A DNA stretch of 64,000 bases from a candidate division SR1 bacterium (GCA_026397475.1 JAPLUT010000008.1:1-64000), one strand, 5' to 3'; positions 21,503 to 30,870 are shown, counted from the first letter of the stretch. The notes: generated from the sequence alone by a model not told the origin. Translations and numbers: made by a program.

Positions 21503-22093
21503 ATGTTTTCCAAAAAAAACAAGAAGAAAGGTCTCGTTCTTTTCACCAGAAAAGGATTTACGTTAATAGAAATGCTTATCGTAATAGTTATTATAGGTAT
21601 CCTTGCAGCAGCGCTTATTCCAAGACTTTCCAGCGCAAGAGGAAGGGCAAACGATGTCGCTCGTAAAGCTGACGTTGCTCAAGTAGCAGCAGCATTGGTA
21701 TCTTATCAAATAGATAGAGGATCATTTCCTTCATCAGCAGGAGCTTTGACTTTGATTTCTGGAAATTTAATTTCTGCAGGGATGTCAGCTATACCAGAAG
21801 ACCCAAATACGAGTAGAGTATTTGATGGAATTGCATGATGATCGACAGGACAATATAGTTATACGCCTATAACCAAATCATGAATACCCGCAAATGGATT
21901 TATATTGATGGCAGGATCAGAAACAGAATGATGATCAAATTGGATATCTACAGGAAACAATATTTCAAGTAGTACAGACTATGTAAATATAAAGTTATGT
22001 AAGATTTTCACAAAATGAACCGCCTCAAACGACGGAAATGGAAATTGTGGATATGTAAATCTTAGTCAGCTCAGATACATCTACTTGTATTAG
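21503..22093 (+). CDS. Type IV pilin-like protein
   Basis: A 196-aa prepilin. The type III signal is plain: RKG|FTLIEMLIVIVIIGILAA, with the peptidase site between G and F and Glu at position 5 of the mature protein. The membrane helix continues as an amphipathic alpha helix (NDVARKADVAQVAAAL), then a globular C-terminal domain with many Ser, Gly and Thr. Two Cys near the end (LCKIF and GNCGY) could form a disulfide. TGA glycines carry the frame through the C-terminal half. The pilus may serve attachment or DNA uptake with DprA. An in-frame start 54 bases upstream looks less likely. Confidence 0.85.
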
Positions 22094-22138
22094 TACAGAA
22101 TACAAAGTACAAAACTAAGTTCTAAATTCTAAGTTCTT

Positions 22139-23188
22139 TTATAAAATTATCACCTCAGGTTCTAGACTTACTTCAAAAAGTTCTAGAACTTTTTTTTGTA
22201 TCGCCTGAGCAAAGGTTTGTATGTCTTTTCCAGTAGCCCCTCCATTGTTTACAAGGACGAGCGCATGTTTTGTATAAGTTCCTACCGCTCATTCAGTCTT
22301 TCATTTAAAGCCAGCGAGCTCGATCAGTTGCCCAGCAGATAACTTGAATGCAGAATGCAGAATTCATAATTTAGAATTATGCACCTCATTCCCCTTGAGT
22401 TGTGGATAGCTCAACAATAACTTTTCAAATACATCTTTTCCGACGATGGGATTTTTGAAAAAACTTCATGCCGTTCATATTTTTTCTGGATCAGGCAATT
22501 TATTTTGTCTGATAGCGATGATGATATTTGCTAATTCTTGAGCGGATATTTTGGCAGGATCAATTCATTGTATTCAGATGCTTTCTTGGATATCACCATA
22601 TTGGATATTTGGAATATATTCAGCAGATTGTTTTTCAAACACAAAAGTAACTGCAGTTATTATTATTTTATCTTTCAGTTGGTTTTTGAAAATACTATCA
22701 CGATAGGCAAACACACATTCACTGGTGCTTCGTATTTTTTTTTCTTTTGTTTCAATGTCTATTCCTTCTACTTGATAGATAATGTCTTTAGCTTCTTTTC
22801 CATATGCACCAATATTTCCTACGGGAGCAGCACCTACTTCTCCTGGGATAAGCACCAAATTTTCTCCTCAGACATATCAGTGTCCCAGAGCTCGCATCAT
22901 AGTTTCATGCCGATTTTCTCCTGCACCAACCCTAACATATGCTTTAGTATCTTCCTCTTTTATAACGGTTCTCCCAGACAAAGAAATTTTTATTATGAGT
23001 CCTTTATAGTTTTTCGTGAAGAGGATATTCGCTCATCATCAAAGAATAAAGTGAGGGTATGTAGAAAAAACATCGCTAGAAATCAGATCAAAAATATATT
23101 GTTCATTATATATTTCTACAAAAAAATCTGCCTGAACGTCTACGGCAAAAGTATTGTAAGGTTTAAGTGATATATTTTGTCTAAGCAT
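22139..23188 (-). CDS. murB: UDP-N-acetylenolpyruvoylglucosamine reductase
   Basis: A 349-aa FAD enzyme of peptidoglycan precursor synthesis. It begins NISLKPYNTFAVD (the family's NTF motif). The FAD-binding part is VLIPGEVGAAPVGNIGAYG, with YRDSIFK later and catalytic Ser in GTAGSFFKNPIV. KLSAGQLIELAGFKGKTEGAVG and HALVLVNNGGATGKDI complete the C-terminal domain. AAGGAG directly abuts the ATG. Stop is TAA. Confidence 0.92.
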
Positions 23189-23270
23189 CTCCTTCCATTA
23201 TAGATGGACTGTGAAATAAATTTGCTCGAGGATATCTTTTTGGAGTTTTTTTTCAATCTTTTATCTCAAT

Positions 23271-23765
23271 CTAGATTGCTCGCCTCAGCTGATCAAATTC
23301 ATATACAAGGTCATGTATTTCTGCATCTATCGCCATAAATAAGGTACAAAAAGCGCTGATTTTAGTATTATGTTCTTTTTTATCTTCTTTATCAATAAGG
23401 CTATTTGCTATGCTTCTAAGGGCATTACGAGTTTTATCTTGTCTCTTCTCTAGGCGCATTCTAGTGTCTTCTATACTTTGGATATGGAGATCTATGTCTA
23501 TGGTTTTGAGGGTATTTTCTACAATTCTATGTTTGTATTCACTAAGTTTTCTCTTTTCTTCAATAGATAAAAAATCAATAGCATCAATAATTTGATCGGC
23601 ACTTTCATAGTAAACGCCCAAAGATTTTGCTTGTACATGATAGTTCCCTATACATTCTGCAATTTGATTTGTATAGGTAGCATTAAGTATTTTTCTTTGC
23701 TCTGGAGTTTCAGGAACTAATTTTCATTGAATGTCGTTATTTTTATTATTGTTCTTCTTGCCCAT
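23271..23765 (-). CDS. Hypothetical coiled-coil protein, paralogue A
   Basis: A 164-aa, charged, largely helical protein beginning MGKKNNNKNNDIQG. No family recognised. Its middle and C-terminal parts resemble the neighbour at 23901: IDIDLHIQSIEDTRMRLEKR here against ITDIDMCIKNIENKMSRLEK there, and both end in a Tyr-Glu-Phe segment followed by a short Leu-rich helix. No signal peptide or membrane segment. Probably a recent tandem duplication. Confidence 0.65.
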
Positions 23766-23900
23766 ACTAAAACAAATACTAGCTAAAATATGAAATTTAA
23801 TATACACAAAAAAGGCATTATGTCAAGACACAAATATATTCAATAGACTAGGCCTTAGAAAACATGTTCAGGATATGGGGGGTCTAGTTAGAGGCTGCGT

Positions 23901-24428
23901 TTAGCTCTTTATCTGTTTTTCTACGAGTCCTTTAAGTATTTTAAACTCGTATTCGGTCTGATAAATATCCTCACTTGTTATTGCAAATTTAGTAATAAAT
24001 TCACTGATTCTGTTTTGGTGTTTGATTTTATCTTCACCATCAAAACTATTTGCGGCGCGTCTAAATCCATTATGAATATGCTCCCATTTCTTTTCAAGGC
24101 GACTCATTTTATTTTCTATGTTTTTTATACACATATCTATATCTGTTATTTTGAGCTCATGCGTACTAAGTCTTTTTGCAAACTTCTGAATAGTTGCTTT
24201 TTGAGTATCAAGAAAACAAGTAATATACTCCATAGCGAGTTCTGTCTGTTTATAATGTTTCTCCATGTTTCTGGATTTTGTATGGTAGGATTCTATAGTG
24301 TCTAAAATATCTCTGGTGAACACTTCATTCAATTCTGCCCTTCTCAATTGTATCTGTTTTTGTCACAGAAGGCCAATGATTTCTCCAATGCGAGTATATC
24401 TATCATCAGTATTTACTTCCTTATTCAT
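23901..24428 (-). CDS. Hypothetical coiled-coil protein, paralogue B
   Basis: A 175-aa helical protein starting MNKEVNTDDRYTRIGEIIGLL, with one TGA glycine in its N-terminal part. It shares the layout and short sequence blocks of the 23271 gene: an N-terminal helix, IDMCIKNIENKMSRLEKKW, an RRAANS segment against RSIANS, and YEFKILKGLVEK at the end. The function is unknown. The 135-base gap between the two genes holds nothing recognisable. Confidence 0.65.
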
Positions 24429-24475
24429 CTTTGAATATTAGCAAATAAATGTGACTATAAGAGAAGATGATTGTA

Positions 24476-26086
24476 TTATGTTAGCACTCAAATGCATTCA
24501 ATATGATGAGTTTGAGGAAACATATCCACAGGCTGGATTTCCTTGATACTAAATCATCATTCAATCAGCAATTCAATATCTCTTACCATAGTAACGGGAT
24601 TACAAGATATATATAACAACTTAAAATCTGATTCTTTTTTGAGATCACAAATCATTTGAACGACATTTTTATGGAGACCATCTCTTGGCGGATCGATGAT
24701 GACGAGACCAAGATTATTTAGTTTATCTTTTATTTCTGGTGTTTTCGTAAAGGCTTTTTCTGCTGGATTAGCAAGAAAAACTACCTTACTTTCTAGTCCA
24801 TTTATTTTTGCATTGTACCATGCATCTTGAATTGCTTCCTCGACAATTTCTATTCCGACAAGCTTAGAACCTTTACCAGTTTTGAGAAAACTAATTCCAA
24901 TAGTTCCTGTTCCACAGTAAAGATCGAGTATCATTCCTTCGATATGTCCGACCATCTTCATTGCCTGACCAAAAAGTTGTTGTGCTCAGAGGGTATTCGT
25001 TTGGAAAAAAGAAAAAGGAGAAACTCTAAAAGACACAGCCTCATCAGCCGCCTTTTGTCCTTCGCCAAAGATAAGTTTCTCGTAAATAAATCCATCTCCT
25101 CGCAAAGTTTCTGTCTTACAGTCTTGCGACCTCACGACATCAGCTAGACTGTTATTATACGTTATAACAAAGCTCGTTACCTTCTCTTTCAAGAGAGTAT
25201 CATTTTTAAATATTTCAAGAAGGTCTTTTCGTTGTTGAACTTTCCTCTCTTTCAAATCATGATCGGAAACAGAAAGATTAACCAAAAATTGTTTGGTATT
25301 TGTTCCTTCTCTAATCACTAAATGCCTAAAAAACCCCTGATGCGTCATCTGGTCATGGACGGGGAGTTCAGATGTTCTGCAGAGTTCTTTGATATGATCA
25401 AATATCTCATTTGCTCCATCAGAAATAAGCCCACAGCTATCGATATCTATAATCTTGCTAAACTCACCCTGCTTATGAAAGCCTACGCTCCAGTCTGAAA
25501 GGACTAGATTGGACCCAGGAACTTGGGACTTGGGACTAGGACTCTCTATATTTGTACTAGTTTTATTCTCCTTGTTCCTCGTCCCTTGTTCCTCGTCCCT
25601 TGTCCCTCATCCCTTCGTGATGTATTTTCCAAAGCTAAATTCTATTTTATTTCTATAATTCTTTTCACTAGGAGATCAGATCATAGACAATATTGTGAGC
25701 TCGGGGAGCTTCCTTTTTATCTTGGTAAATGCATCGTTAACAATATCTTCCTTGAGTTGCATCTGATTTTTGTAACTTAACATCTGCCATTTACACCCAC
25801 CACATCCGATCTTTCGGGGTTGCTTATTTTCATCATTGGACGAAAGCAAAGAAAAAAAATGCGGACAAAAAACCTTCCCATCGACAATCTTGGGATCGAG
25901 TTCTTGGATACGAGTAATATGTGCTTCTACATAATCTTTCTTTTGTTTCACTATTCTCAAATCTACAATACTTCCCGGAAGAGCGCCTCATTTAATCAAT
26001 ATTCTTTTTCCATCGCTCATCCTTGCGAGTCCTACTCATCCGTATCCTATTTTATCTATTTTGATTCTGCTAAGTATTTTTGCCAT
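24476..26086 (-). CDS. RNA (uracil-5-)-methyltransferase, RlmD/TrmA family
   Basis: A 536-aa SAM-dependent methyltransferase of the TrmA/RlmC/RlmD family. It starts with a TRAM-like domain (IKIDKIGYGVVGLARM). Cys residues in CPHF and IGCGGCKWQ could form the iron-sulfur site. The SAM motif is LDLYCGTGTIGISFL, followed by VGIEIVEEAIQDA, VIIDPPRDGLH and the catalytic Cys in LLYISCNPVTMVRD. Residues about 155-192 are a low-complexity insert. TGA joins four segments. It lies 16 bases after adenylate kinase. Confidence 0.88.
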
Positions 26087-26102
26087 CAAGAAAGGAGAAT
26101 AA

Positions 26103-26669
26103 TTAAAGACCTAAATGCGTTCTAATTTTCTTTTCAATGTCGTCGATAGAACCGTTAGCATCTATAGTAATTGCTTTTCATAATTCTTCAAAGTGGTGTA
26201 TCACATTCACGGTTTCATTCATAAAAATATCTATTCTTTGCTGCATAGCTTCTGGGGTATCATCTTTGCGTCATTCAATGCTAGCTCTTTTCATCATCCT
26301 TTCAAGTGCTTGTTCTTTTGACAATTCCAAATGAATCACGACATAGTCCCTATTCATTTCTTTCATTTTTTTACTAAAAAACTCTGCCTGAGTTTTTAGT
26401 CTAGGGAAGCCATCTATAATGAGACTTTTGTTGTTAGTCTGAGCTATTTTGATTCCTGTATGGAAAAGATCATGCGTAATAAAATCATCTATCATCTTTC
26501 AGCTATTTACAACATCTTTTATGTATTCACCTATCATATTTTCATTCAACATCAACGCTCTGATGGTTTGTCCCATCTCAAAATACCAATAATTAGGCAG
26601 ATCTTTCAAAAGTATTTTTGCTTGCGTTCCTTTTCCACATCCTTGGATGCCGAGAAATACTATATCCAT
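26103..26669 (-). CDS. adk: Adenylate kinase
   Basis: A 188-aa nucleoside monophosphate kinase. The Walker A loop is FLGIQGCGKGTQAK, the AMP region includes FEMGQTIRALM, SLIIDGFPRLKTQAEF is the conserved DGFPR block and EGRKDDTPEAMQQR the final R-rich block. It is the short form with little or no lid domain. I chose ATG 26667-26669; an in-frame ATG at 26694-26696 would add nine residues (MKKSLPAVG) unlike the family. Confidence 0.87.
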
Positions 26670-26776
26670 GCCTACGGCAGGTAAACTTTTCTTCATATAT
26701 ACAATAATTAAATAATATAAATAATATCCTTAGAGGATACTAAGGATGTCGCTGGTACTTTCAACATTTATTGGTT

Positions 26777-27364
26777 TTAGGTTCATTGTTGTGGGTTTCC
26801 TTTAATCTCTGTTAATGTACCACTTTCATAGTTTATAAGGAATATATTTGTTTCTCTAATAAGTTTCGCAGGAATATCTTGATCTACATGGACGTTATCT
26901 CCCACTCCATATACATCAATACCATAGCGTTTGAAGAGAGATGCGGGGATTTGAAAGATTATGGAAAGATTTTCTCCACCCTCTCCTGCATGTCAGATAA
27001 CAGCTTTGTTATAATACTCCGTTGACGTAAAATATGTTTTCTCATCTTCTGTTTTATTTATTTTTAATCCCTCCTTAAAAATTATCTTTTTTAACGTTTC
27101 CAAGCTTATTGCGATTCCTCTATAGAAATAAAAATCCCCCTTCTCAAGCGATTCTGGCAACCTACTTGCCAATCGATTTTTGTCGACTCGATGCCTATGT
27201 TCATAGTCGTCTCTATGCTCTTCGATATCTTTGAATGCAGTCTCTCGTGCTTCTCTATATAAGGTACTTTTTTTAATAAATATCAAAATACATTCATTGA
27301 TTTTAGCCGACGAAATTTTTGATTTTGAAGGGGAGATATACTTATTTTCTCATACAGGTTCCAT
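26777..27364 (-). CDS. Unknown protein, weak ADP-ribosyltransferase-like pattern
   Basis: A 195-aa protein starting MEPVGENKYISPSKSK. No family recognised with confidence. An Arg-bearing strand (DFYFYRGIAIS), a Ser-Thr-Ser-like strand (TYFTSTEYYNKAVIG) about 45 residues later and a late Glu (KLIRETNIFL) are spaced as in R-S-E ADP-ribosyltransferase folds, but this is only a pattern. There is no signal peptide. TGA encodes Gly at least three times. Stop is TAA. It is divergent from the DGR target gene. Confidence 0.55.
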
Positions 27365-27434
27365 ATTCTCGTTAGAAATAAAAACATATATAAATTATAT
27401 CCAGAATTGTTGATTTTGCAAATTTCAAAATGAC

Positions 27435-27462
27435 TTGACAAATCATATAAAATATGTATAAT
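27435..27462 (+). promoter_or_regulatory. Promoter of the DGR target gene
   Basis: TTGACA and TATAAT are both consensus, with a 16-base spacer. The ATG of the target gene follows 33 bases after the -10 element. This is among the best promoter matches in the window. Confidence 0.8.
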
Positions 27463-27495
27463 GGAAAGGTAATTTTACTTTATCGCTCTACAATA

Positions 27496-28521
27496 ATGAC
27501 AAAAGCACAACAAACCGCTGACCAATACAATACTATAAGATTAGAACTAGTAAAAAAAGGTTCTGTCTTCGGAGAAGAGGCAAAAAACAAGAAGAAATTA
27601 GTTCTTGAGGCTTTGTCATGAGTTGAAGAAGCGGGTAAGTCAAAAGAGACCTCACACAAAGCAAAGGTAACGCTTACAAAGAAATTTAGAGAAGAAAATA
27701 AAAATCTTATAGCTGAGCACAAAAAGCTCGGGACAGAACATAGAAAAAACGAAGCAGTTTTTCAAGAACTTTTTGCAAAAGCAAAAGAATGAGGATTTAC
27801 TGATTTGGATGAAGAAACATTTAAAAATGCTATTTCATGAGACAGAGAATCGCTTTCGTGATTAGAAAATAGACTTCTCAAAAAAGAAAATATGGATGCT
27901 ATAGATAAAGCCAATATGAAAAAAACCTTGGATGACCTCAAAAGAAACGATATGCTCACGCTAGAAAACCTTCAGAAACTAGATAATAATCTTTCTTATA
28001 CTCCGACAGAAAGAATTATCAATGGAGTATATTTTTCTAGAACAAAATTTGTTCCTGATACTAAGTTCAATGATAAACCAAACAGTTATGGTGTGTTTGA
28101 GTGTGAATCAAGAGGCATATTAAAAGGTAAAGAAAAAGGAATATATAAGGCTATGTATAATGGTAATCCAGAGTACTATCTTAGCACAGATAAATATATA
28201 GAGCAAGCAGAGAAGCAATGAAAAAAAGCAATAAAGGACAGCGATATCAGGAAGGCGTTGCAATGAATGCCAGGAGATTTTTCAGACAATACACGATATA
28301 TTTGATGAAATATATTAGGTAATATTTTGGGTTTGTCAATGTCTGGCTGTGTAGATTCAGACGGTCAGCTCTATTACGGAGATGGATATGGATCTCTGAG
28401 TTCTGCTTCCCCAGTCCATAGCTACAATACGCGAGCGTTCACATTCAATGAGGATAAAGGTAAACTCTACAATAGCTACAGTAGATACGACGCTCGTCCG
28501 TGTCTGTTCCTGACAAAGTAA
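27496..28521 (+). CDS. DGR target protein with C-terminal variable domain
   Basis: A 341-aa protein diversified by the retroelement that follows. Residues 1 to about 170 are charged and helical, probably coiled coil. The C-terminal domain is likely of the C-type lectin/FGE-like fold used by DGR targets: GVYFSRTKFVPD, then the variable repeat at residues 284-341 (SSASPV, TRAF.FN, then DARPCLFLTK at the end). Sixteen codons of the repeat differ from the template. No signal peptide or membrane segment is seen, so display would need another route, or the target acts inside the cell. Stop is TAA directly after the repeat. Confidence 0.9.
28345..28518 (+). repeat. DGR variable repeat (VR)
   Basis: A 174-bp segment forming the 3' end of the target gene. 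It aligns without gaps to the template at 28877-29050. I count 19 differences, every one at a position where the template has A (A to G, C or T). The last 27 bases are identical, as expected of the initiation-of-homing region. Resulting changes include Asn to Tyr, His, Ser or Asp. Confidence 0.97.
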
Positions 28522-28876
28522 CTCCTGTCCCGCGAAGCGGGCTTGTCCGCCATTTTGGCGGAATTCGACTACCGAGCCGTAAGGCGAGGTCCTGCTTTTT
28601 AGCAGGGTTTGACTATTTCTTCAAAAAAATATCGATGAACAAAATGCAAAGCATTTTGTTCATTTTTTCTTATAGGTGTTTTGCCAGAGTCTGGTATCTT
28701 AACTCGACCACCAAAAAAGTATTCATTTTTTTGGATGTGAGAGGTACATTGCAGAGCAATGTACGGGATAACAGAGCGTGCATACAGGAGTTCAGTTGTA
28801 CTCCCGCAGTATTGCGGGAAGTCAAAGATTATATTATCGGTTACGATAGTATGACAAAGTGAGCTACAACATAATA
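28522..28876 (+). other. Hairpin-rich spacer between VR and TR
   Basis: No gene is apparent. Hairpins in order: CCCGC/GCGGG at 28529-28541, only ten bases after VR; TCCGCC/GGCGGA at 28546-28562; CCTGC/GCAGG at 28591-28606; a perfect 13-bp stem at 28635-28663 followed by T6, which looks like a terminator for the target gene; GTACATTGC/GCAATGTAC at 28744-28764; and TCCCGCA/TGCGGGA at 28802-28819. The first is placed like the VR-adjacent DNA hairpin needed for retrohoming in phage BPP-1. Confidence 0.75.
28635..28670 (+). terminator. Terminator of the DGR target gene
   Basis: ATGAACAAAATGC, loop AAA, GCATTTTGTTCAT, then TTTTT. It is a perfect 13-bp stem with a U-tract 114 bases after the target stop codon. 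It would separate target transcription from the template RNA. Confidence 0.75.
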
Positions 28877-29050
28877 GGCTATGTAGATTCAGACGGTAAA
28901 CTCTATAACAAAGATGAATATGGATATCTGAGTTCTGCTTCCCCAGTCAATAACAACAATACGCGAGCGTTCAAATTCAATAAGGATAAAGGTAAACTCA
29001 ACAATAAATACAATAGAAACAACGCTCGTCCGTGTCTGTTCCTGACAAAG
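28877..29050 (+). ncRNA. DGR template repeat (TR)
   Basis: A 174-bp non-coding copy of the VR, rich in AAC, AAT and AAA codons when read in the VR frame (KLYNKDEYGYL, VNNNNTRAFK, NNKYNRNNARP). It is transcribed and copied by the reverse transcriptase with adenine-specific errors. A GC-rich hairpin begins nine bases downstream and the RT gene 45 bases downstream. No long functional ORF covers it. Confidence 0.95.
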
Positions 29051-29058
29051 CACTCCTT

Positions 29059-29083
29059 CCCCCGCTTAGGCGGGGGTTTATTT
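29059..29083 (+). terminator. Hairpin with U-tract between TR and RT
   Basis: CCCCCGC, loop TTAG-like, GCGGGGG, then TTTATTTTTA. It looks like a rho-independent terminator or a 3' boundary of the template RNA. If it terminates, RT would be made only by read-through or from another promoter. Confidence 0.7.
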
Positions 29084-29095
29084 TTATACACTATT

Positions 29096-30427
29096 ATGTT
29101 AGACACAGATAAACTTTTAACTGACCTCTTCCAAGCATACTACGACACTCGTCAGCATAAAAGAAACACAAAAAGCGCTGTAGATTTTGAGATGAATTAC
29201 GAATCAAAGATAATTGACTTACGAAATGATTTGGTAAATTGAACCTACGTTATCAGTCCAAGTATTTGTTTCATTATCCAAGATCCCGTGCAAAGAGAAG
29301 TCTTTGCTGCTGATTTTCGTGACAGAATAGTTCATCACTTAATCTATAATTATATCTACGAGATATTCGATCGTCATTTCATTTACGATAGTTATAGTTG
29401 CAGATTAGAAAAATGAACGCATTTTGGAATCAAAAGAGTAGATCATTTCATTCGTTCATGTACGCAAAACTATACTCGTGATGCCTATATTCTCAAGCTC
29501 GACATCAAGTGATTTTTTATGCACATCGACAAACATATCTTGTTTGAAAAAATTAAATTTTTTTTGTCCTCCTTTTCCAAAGGAGGAGTACCACGAAGTG
29601 GGGGAGGATTTAAAAACAAACTTACTATTGATTGCGATTTCCTCATCAATCTTATTCATCAAGTTATTTTTCACGACTCAACCAAGAACTGCATCATAAA
29701 ATGAAAAAAGACTGATCGAGATTGATTGCCTGATGATAAAAGTTTGTTTCACTCTTCAAAAGATACGGGGCTTGCTATCGGCAACTTAACAAGTCAGTTA
29801 TTCGCGAATGTTTACTTGGATAGTTTGGACAAATACATCAAGTATGAACTTGGATTTTCGTACTATGGTAGATACGTAGATGATTTTATATTCATCGATA
29901 CCGATAAACAAAAATTACTTTCTGTTATCACAAAAATCAAAGATTTTCTCAGTGATAAGCTGCATCTTACGCTTCACCCCAAGAAGATATACTTCCAACA
30001 GTATTCGAAGTGAGTGCAATTTCTATGAGCATATATCAAACCCCACCGCACATATATTCGCAAAAGAACGATAGGAAATTTTTATAAAAGAATCCAGATA
30101 GTAAATAAATCCCTCTGCCTTCGGCATCTCCCTTCACAAAGGGAGAAAAATTTGTCCTCCTTTTGTAAAGGAGGGGAACCACGAAGTGGTGGAGGATTTG
30201 ATAAAGAACTAATTCAATCAGTGATAAATTCTTATCTATGAATTCTCAATCATTACAAAACCTTTAAAATTAGAAAAAAGGTGATTGGTAATTTTTTCAA
30301 TAAGTTTTGAAATAATTTCCACTTCACAAAAGCTTATACAAAAGCAATTCCCAATATCAGAAAGCTAAAAGAATCAGAAGTAAGAAAACTTTATTCTCAA
30401 TGATATTATAGTCGGCTACACAAATAA
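29096..30427 (+). CDS. DGR reverse transcriptase
   Basis: A 443-aa reverse transcriptase of the diversity-generating retroelement type. Motifs in order: RIVHHLIYNYI and FIYDSYSCRLEKGTHFG near the N-terminus, catalytic Asp136 in LKLDIKGFF, the DGR-type motif LAIGNLTSQ at 226-234 (SQ in place of the usual retroviral spacing), YVDD at 260-263, and LTLHPKKIYFQ with FLGAYI in the thumb-side region. Many TGA glycines join the frame. Two in-frame inserts derived from a palindromic repeat lie at residues 157-172 and about 338-368. It is followed by avd. Stop is TAA. Confidence 0.95.
29564..29611. repeat. Palindromic repeat inside the RT gene, copy 1
   Basis: 48 bases with stem CCTCCTTT/AAAGGAGG and a second small stem CCACGAAGTGG, ending GGAGGATTT. 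It is read in frame as LSSFSKGGVPRSGGGF (residues 157-172), between the catalytic Asp and the SQ motif. It is one of four related units; see 7676-7800 and 30108-30199. Confidence 0.85.
30108..30199. repeat. Palindromic repeat inside the RT gene, opposed pair
   Basis: The first part (30108-30147) is the element in reverse orientation: AAATCCCTC, stem GCCTTCGGC, CTCCCTT/AAGGGAG. The second (30152-30199) is forward and nearly identical to the copy at 29564: it encodes LSSFCKGGEPRSGGGF (residues 353-368). The whole pair is read in frame within the C-terminal half of the RT, in the same head-to-head layout seen between genes at 7676-7800. Confidence 0.85.
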
Positions 30428-30511
30428 ATCCGAAATATAATGAGGAATTATTGATGTAGCGACTACATAGTTTTCAATAAAAAAGTTATTTATCTTTTAA
30501 AAAACTATGCA

Positions 30512-30856
30512 ATGGCAACCTACGATAATCTGCCTGTTTACAAAGTTGCTTATGATTTGCTTCAGAAGTTGTTTTTAGTGGTGAGTGATTTTAAAAGAGA
30601 TTACAAATATACGCTCTGAGAAACAATAAAAAAAGAGGTTATCGACTTGATTATCTCTATTTACCCTGCAAATTCTCACAAAGAGAAAAAAGTATATCTC
30701 GAACAAGCGAGAGGTCATATTGAAGTTGTAAGGTTGTTGATGAGATTGTGTAAGGATCTCAGAGAAATTGACTTGAAAGAGTTTGTTCTTATCAATCAAA
30801 TGATTGAATCTATAAGTAAACAACTGACAGCTTGGGAAAGGGTAATGGTAAAATAG
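30512..30856 (+). CDS. avd: Avd-like DGR accessory protein
   Basis: A 114-aa, basic, all-helical protein in the position of accessory variability determinant. The pattern DNLPVYKVAYDLLQKLF, FKRDYKYTLGETIKKEVIDL, LEQARGHIEVVRLLMRLCKD and a final amphipathic helix fits the four-helix-bundle S23/Avd family. Avd binds the reverse transcriptase and template RNA and is needed for cDNA synthesis in studied DGRs. The start MATYDN was preferred to an ATG seven bases upstream in another frame. TGA encodes the Gly of TLGET. Confidence 0.9.
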
Positions 30857-30870
30857 AAACTCGTACCAAC

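Noticed and set aside
22538-23170. 210-aa plus-strand ORF opposite murB
   Set aside because: The minus strand carries complete MurB motifs over the same span; the plus frame is Phe/Ser/Tyr-rich shadow.
28500-28862. 120-aa plus-strand ORF between VR and TR
   Set aside because: It runs through several hairpins and a terminator, shares no codon pattern with real genes here and ends just before the template repeat.
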